DNA of 64,000 nucleotides from Annulohypoxylon bovei var. microspora (taxonomy: Eukaryota > Ascomycota > Sordariomycetes > Xylariales > Hypoxylaceae). The translations under genes were made by a program, and so were the position numbers. The notes beneath the pieces are model-generated. The model did no database searches. It saw only the letters and a program-made list of their open reading frames with translations, and was not told the origin of the DNA. Positions 59,418 to 64,000 of this stretch are shown one piece after another. Positions within the stretch are counted from its first letter, which is position 1, and each line of letters starts with the position of its first letter. The DNA lies in NCBI GenBank assembly GCA_022836615.1, contig MU405233.1, forward strand, positions 186,001 through 250,000. The letters run 5' to 3'.

Positions 59418-60485
59418 ATGTCTGAATTGAACCCAGAGTTATATAGGGTAGCATGGATTGCGCCTCTCCAGATCGAGGCTCTGGCTGCTTGGCACATGTT
59501 GGAGGAGCAGCACGGAGGCAGATTTGCATTGGGCCCCGGGGACGATTACGTGTTTCGCGCCGGCGCTATGTGCGGGCACAACGTCGTCATCGCTACCCTA
59601 CCAGACGGCCAAGAGTACGGGACCGGCTCCGCGGCTGCCCTTGCTAGTCAAGTCAAGAAGTTCTTCCCAAATCTCTGGTTTGGGCTGCTTGTCGGAGTTG
59701 CCGCTGGCTTACCTGACCTTTCTAAGACACCAGCGCGCGATATACGTCTTGGTGATGTTCTTGTTGCTCTCCCTGTCGGCGAGAGTGCGGGGCTCATCGC
59801 CTACGATTTAGGCAAAGAGACGGCGGCAGATGGATTCCAGCTCTTGCGGTCTGGACATGTTCTGGCTACTACAGAACCTGTTATTCGATCCGCCATCGGT
59901 TCTCTCAAGTGGTCCGCACCTAACGAGGCGCAGCATTTCCTAAGCTATTATGAGGCGATGAAGGATAAGGAGCATATAGCGGGTACATTCAGTGACCCCG
60001 GTCAGGATCAGGATAGGCTGTACGAGACAGTAGACGGAGTAGAAAGGCAGTTGGAACGATCACAGCGACCGGCTTCTAAAAGGACGCGAGTGTGGTACGG
60101 CGCGATAGGCTCGGGTGAGAAGCTTATGAAAAACGCACAAATACGGAATGGGCTCAGGGATAAATACAACCTGATAGGGCTCGAGATGGAGGCGGCGGGG
60201 ACGATGAATCGTATCCCGGTCGGCGTCATCCGAGGTGTGTGTGACTACGGAGACGAGCACAAAAATAAGGAGTGGCAGCCTTATGCCGCGGCCATGGCTG
60301 CAGCATACGCTAAAGCTGTCCTGGCTGAAATCCGGCCCCGGTCAACGACGTCTGATGCGGCATCAGTAAAAAATCAATTAAACAGACACCACAACCCAGG
60401 TACTCACTCCAGTTTCGTCGGCCGAGGTGTTCAAAACTTGGGCTCTGGGAATTTTTCGGTTGGGGGAAACATGAATATTAGTTAA
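59418..60485 (+). CDS. PNP/UDP-phosphorylase-domain protein with C-terminal amyloid-type motif (candidate NLR effector)
   Basis: Single exon, 355 residues. Residues 8-310 form a nucleoside phosphorylase superfamily domain: YRVAWIAPLQIEALAAWHML, GPGDDYVFRAGAMCGHNVVI, LVGVAAGLPD, NLIGLEMEAAGTMNRIPVGV with the EMEAA substrate-binding motif, and VIRGVCDYGDEHKNKEWQPY. In fungi this domain is common at the N-terminus of NACHT proteins; here it is a separate protein. A short Asn/His linker leads to residues 331-355, Gly/Asn-rich with the pattern SSF-x-G-x-G-x-Q then GSGN-x3-GG-x3-IS, ending exactly at the stop. The same pattern opens the next gene (the NACHT-WD protein 640 bases downstream, same strand). 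Domain identity is sure; a role as an amyloid-triggered effector, perhaps acting on nucleotides, is inference. Confidence 0.9.
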   Translation: MSELNPELYRVAWIAPLQIEALAAWHMLEEQHGGRFALGPGDDYVFRAGAMCGHNVVIATLPDGQEYGTGSAAALASQVKKFFPNLWFGLLVGVAAGLPDLSKTPARDIRLGDVLVALPVGESAGLIAYDLGKETAADGFQLLRSGHVLATTEPVIRSAIGSLKWSAPNEAQHFLSYYEAMKDKEHIAGTFSDPGQDQDRLYETVDGVERQLERSQRPASKRTRVWYGAIGSGEKLMKNAQIRNGLRDKYNLIGLEMEAAGTMNRIPVGVIRGVCDYGDEHKNKEWQPYAAAMAAAYAKAVLAEIRPRSTTSDAASVKNQLNRHHNPGTHSSFVGRGVQNLGSGNFSVGGNMNIS

Positions 60486-61125
60486 TTACCTGTAGGCAAG
60501 TGAACTTGGTATGTACTTAGGGTGTAGGTGGCAGGTTTTCTATTTCCAAGCAAAAGTAGCGCGAAAGGGGTCGTATTAAGAGGTATCAAATGGGATGTAC
60601 TGTACACGAAATGTGTTACTTAGGTAGATAGGTACATTGTAAGGGCATTTGGAAATTCGGGAGATTCTTATTGTCAATTCCACTTAACTACTCACAGGTA
60701 GGTTAGGTAGGTACTTAGGTACGTTTAAATATTAATATAGTAGCTGTAATAAAAGAATAATAGTATTGTTAAATATAAATATTCCTTATGGTGCGAATAT
60801 CACTTCCCAACAGACCCCATCTACCATACTCTAAATAAATATCCGGTGGTATCTTTTTACACATTCGTTTCGCCCGCGTCTCGTGACCAAATACCTAGGT
60901 CGCCTTTGATTCGCGGCCACTGTACGTCAGGCGCCAAGTGGCTGCTTACCCAGGCAACCCAGGCAATCCAGGCAACCCAGGCAACCTGGCGGCACTGAGC
61001 TGGTTGCTCCCATCCTGACAGACCTCAACACCCTCGGACCGATGGGTTATTCTTCTTTTGATGATAAGCTCCAGCAAACGTGCAGTGAGAATTAACTACT
61101 AGTGGGTAGTGTGAAGAAGAATACA
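60486..61125. promoter_or_regulatory. intergenic, promoter region of the NLR gene
   Basis: 640 bases between the two linked genes. AT-leaning from 60720 to 60850, several GGTA repeats at 60700-60722, and a 9-base tandem repeat at 60949-60990. No gene. Confidence 0.45.
60949..60990 (+). repeat. CCAGGCAAC 9-mer tandem repeat
   Basis: Four tandem copies of CCAGGCAAC/T about 140 bases before the NLR start codon. It could be a promoter minisatellite. Confidence 0.8.
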
Positions 61126-64000
61126 ATGATGGAATCTGCTGCTCGATCCAGTTTCCGTGGGGAAGGCATCCAACACTCGGGATCGGGCAATCTTCATATC
61201 GGCGGCGACGTGGTTATCAGTAAGTAACAGGCGGATATATATTATCATTTAAATTGCTAATGTACAGAACAGGCCCCTCCAATAATCAGTGCCTCGCCGA
61301 CTTACGATTAACCGACCCCGGCGACGATAAGGCACGTATCGAACAGATTAAAGGCGGTTTGCTACGAGAGTCGTACCACTGGATTCTTGAGCACGATGAA
61401 TTCCTACGATGGCGCAACAATCCTGACAGTGGCCTGCTCTGGATTAAGGGCGATCCGGGCAAGGGCAAGACCATGCTGCTCTGTGGCATTATTGACGAGA
61501 TGAAGAAGCAGCCTGCTGATACCACCCAACTTCTATCCTTCTTCTTCTGTCAAGCAACCGACGATCGGCTTAATAATGCGATAGGCGTACTTCGCGGTCT
61601 GATTTATCTTATCGTCAAGCATCAGCCATCGCTAATGTCCTATATCAAGAATAAATATGAGCATGCGGGCAAAGCGCTATTCGAGGACGTAAATGCCTGG
61701 GTTGCGCTGTCCGGTATATTCACCAACATATTACAAGACCCTGAGCTTCCGAGTACTATCCTGGTCATCGACGCGCTCGATGAATGCGAAACACATCTTC
61801 GGCAGCTTCTCGATCTGATTGTGAAGATTCCACATAGATCCAATATCAAGTGGCTCTTGTCTAGCCGTAACAGGGTCGATATTGAGCGAAAACTAGGACC
61901 TGATCAATCGCGGACGAGGCTGAGTCTAGAATTGAAGAGTAACGCTGACCATGTTTCTGATGCCGTCGACGCCTATATTGATCATTGCATCTCGAATATA
62001 CCGGGATTACAAAACAATGCAGATCTTCAAACCCAGACTCGCAATCAAATGCGAGAGAAGGCATGTGGCACCTTCCTCTGGGTAGGATTGGTCGCTCAGG
62101 AGCTTAAGGAAGCACACCACTGGGAACTTGAAGACATTATAAATGAACTTCCAGTCGGCTTAGAGGAGCTATACGGCCGGATGATGCAACAGATCCTGGG
62201 TCTCAAGCGACAAACCCCAAAATATTGCCTGGAGGTACTCTCAACCGTTGCGACCACATACCGTCCACTTTGCCTGAAAGAACTTGCTGCTTTGTCAGGT
62301 TTATCTAACGGTCCATTTGGATCCCAAGATACAATAAATGTCGTGAAATTGTGTGGTTCTTTTCTTACAATACAAGAAGACTACATTTTCATTATCCACC
62401 AGTCCGCTCAAGATTTTCTCTACGAAAAGGAGAGCACTACAATATTTCCCCGCGGAGTTAAGGCTACCCATTACAACATATTCTCAAGATCGATACAAAC
62501 CATGTCCCAAACGCTTAGACCCGATGTATACGATCTAGAAGATTGGGGAATATCTCCCAACGAAATCGTACCGCCAAGCCCAGACCCGTTAGCAGACTTG
62601 GGATACTCGTGCATCTACTGGGTTGACCACTTGGCCGAGTACCTGCCCGGGAGACAATCGCAATGCAAGGACCTCCGAGATGACGGCATCGTCAACGAAT
62701 TTATACAGCAGCACTACCTCCACTGGCTCGAGGCTCTTAGCATCCTCGAAAGTGTGCCAAACGGGATTTCAGCAATAACGAAATTGAACCGTATAACTCA
62801 GGTAAGCACTTGATAATCGAATCTATATGAAGTATTGTTAATAGTATTGGATTTAGAATACGGGAGAACAGCTGAGCAGATTCGTCCAGGATGCAACCCG
62901 GTTTATTCGGTACAGCAAACAGGCGATCGAAAGCAGCCCGCTTCAAGTATACGGGTCAGCGCTGATATTTAGCCCGTCGCAGAGCATAATACGGAGTCGC
63001 TTCCAGAGCGAGGTACCACCATGGCTGTTGCTTAAGCCGGCTGTAGACGACCAATGGGGCGCATGCTTAGCGACATGTGAAGGCCATAATAGTTCCGTCC
63101 GCTCAGTAGCCTTCTCGCCCGACGGGAGCCGGGTGGCGTCGTGCACAACCTTCTTTGATAGGGAAATTAAAATATGGGATGTAACGACAGGCGAATGTAC
63201 GATAACGCTCAAATGCCCACCGGTCGAAGAACCCGACAAAGACACTGACGAAGACCTTTCGGTAGCCTTCTCCCCGGACGGGAGCCAGTTAATAGCGAGC
63301 TGGGGCTTGAGCTTGAGTAATAGAAAAATAACTAAGGTGTGGGATGTAACGACAGGCGAATGTACGGCAACGCTCAATAACCTACCGGTCGAATGCTCCA
63401 CCCATGAAGTCCCTGGGATAGCGATCTCCCCCAACGGGAATTTGCGGGCATTTTTCTCTATCAGGGAGGAGTCGATTGAAATACGGAATATAGAAACAGA
63501 CTCGTACGTGGCTACGTTTGAGGGCCACAACGGAGGTATTCTTGCAGCAGCTTTCTCGCCCGACGGGAGCCGGTTAGCATCAGGCTCGGAGGATAAAACG
63601 GTGAGGATTTGGGACATGGCAACAACTGCATACTTAGCAACGCCTAAAGGCCACGAATATGCTGTTTCTTCGGTAACTTTTTCGCCTGATGGAAGCCGGC
63701 TAGCGTCATATTCGGATAATAAAACGATAAAAATATGGGATACAACAACAGGCGAATGTATAGCAACATACGAAGGTTATGATAGCTGGATTTGGAGTAT
63801 AACATTTTTGCCTGATGAAAGCCGGCTAGCGTCATTTTTGGAGAATCAAACAATAAAAATATGGGATATAACAACAGGCGAATGTACGGCAACGCACTGC
63901 AACTTGGATTCCTCGAAAGTCTTCTCGCACGACGGACGCTGCCTTTTACTAGATCCCCACACCATACTTCCGCCATCAGTGAATACAGTCCAACATTCTA
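61126..64000 (+). CDS. NACHT-WD40 NLR protein with N-terminal amyloid-type motif (runs off window)
   Basis: Exons 61126-61219, 61273-62801 and 62857 to beyond 64000; 922 residues seen, phases agree. Exon 1 codes residues 1-31, essentially just the motif SSFRGEGIQHSGSGN and GGDVVIS (residues 8-32), matching the C-terminus of the preceding PNP protein. Exon 2 holds the NACHT NTPase: GLLWIKGDPGKGKTMLLCGI (Walker A), TILVIDALDECE (Walker B), LLSSRNRVDIE, and the winged-helix-like second half with CLKELAALSGL and FIIHQSAQDFL. Exon 3 holds WD40 repeats with AFSPDGSRLAS ... VRIWD units, at least six, many nearly alike, open at the window end. Fungal STAND proteins of this kind (HET-E, NWD2) bind a ligand through the repeats, oligomerise, and trigger incompatibility or defence death. 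Splicing of intron 1 uses the second of two nearby AGs. Confidence 0.92.

Overview
The window is nuclear DNA of a filamentous ascomycete (Pezizomycotina; probably Sordariomycetes, but I cannot place it further). The basis is short GT..AG introns with fungal branch points, fungal gene families (PTH11-like receptor, AA3 GMC oxidoreductases, NACHT-WD protein), TTAGGG-type telomere units, and AT-rich islands in which repeats have been mutated in the manner of RIP (repeat-induced point mutation). About a dozen and a half genes or gene remnants can be supported; exon structures were worked out by hand from reading frames and splice sites.

Layout. 0.8-3.3 kb: a wax-synthase/MBOAT-like acyltransferase and a small Cys-rich protein. 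3.75 kb: an interstitial telomere repeat next to a sugar transporter. 6.4-9.1 kb: a broken aromatic-catabolism block, with a fumarylacetoacetate hydrolase (FAH)-family gene (frameshift, lost 3' end), an N-terminal stub of a Gfo/Idh/MocA dehydrogenase, and a gentisate 1,2-dioxygenase-like gene with two stop codons. 9.5-11.4 kb: CCT7 chaperonin subunit. 11.4-17.5 kb: six kilobases with no recognisable gene. 17.5-27.2 kb: cytochrome P450, an SPT10-like regulator, mitochondrial ribosomal protein uS2m, and a CBS/PB1 membrane protein. 27.9-28.9 kb: a MITE-like inverted-repeat element with a 9-bp target duplication. 29.8-33.3 kb: PTH11-like receptor and a secreted/membrane-anchored protein. 34.1-35.1 kb: a 1.04-kb fold-back element, also with a 9-bp target duplication. 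35.8-37.7 and 42.65-51.8 kb: AT-rich islands; the second holds a RIP-mutated Ty3/gypsy chromodomain retrotransposon with both LTRs and a 5-bp duplication, plus a better preserved solo LTR of the same family. Between the islands lie an MCT-like transporter, an isochorismatase remnant and tRNA-Gly. 53.2-57.8 kb: two GMC oxidoreductases. 58.45 kb: tRNA-Val. 59.4-64 kb: a PNP-domain protein followed by a NACHT-WD40 NLR that runs off the end.

The most interesting system is at the right end. The PNP-domain protein ends, and the adjacent NLR begins, with related 25-residue Gly-rich motifs (14 of 25 identical, no gaps). This is the arrangement expected of a fungal NLR and its effector signalling by amyloid templating. 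In the NLR the motif fills essentially a whole small first exon. The second theme is decay: the gentisate-type block has lost function in several genes at once, and the transposons are RIP-mutated.
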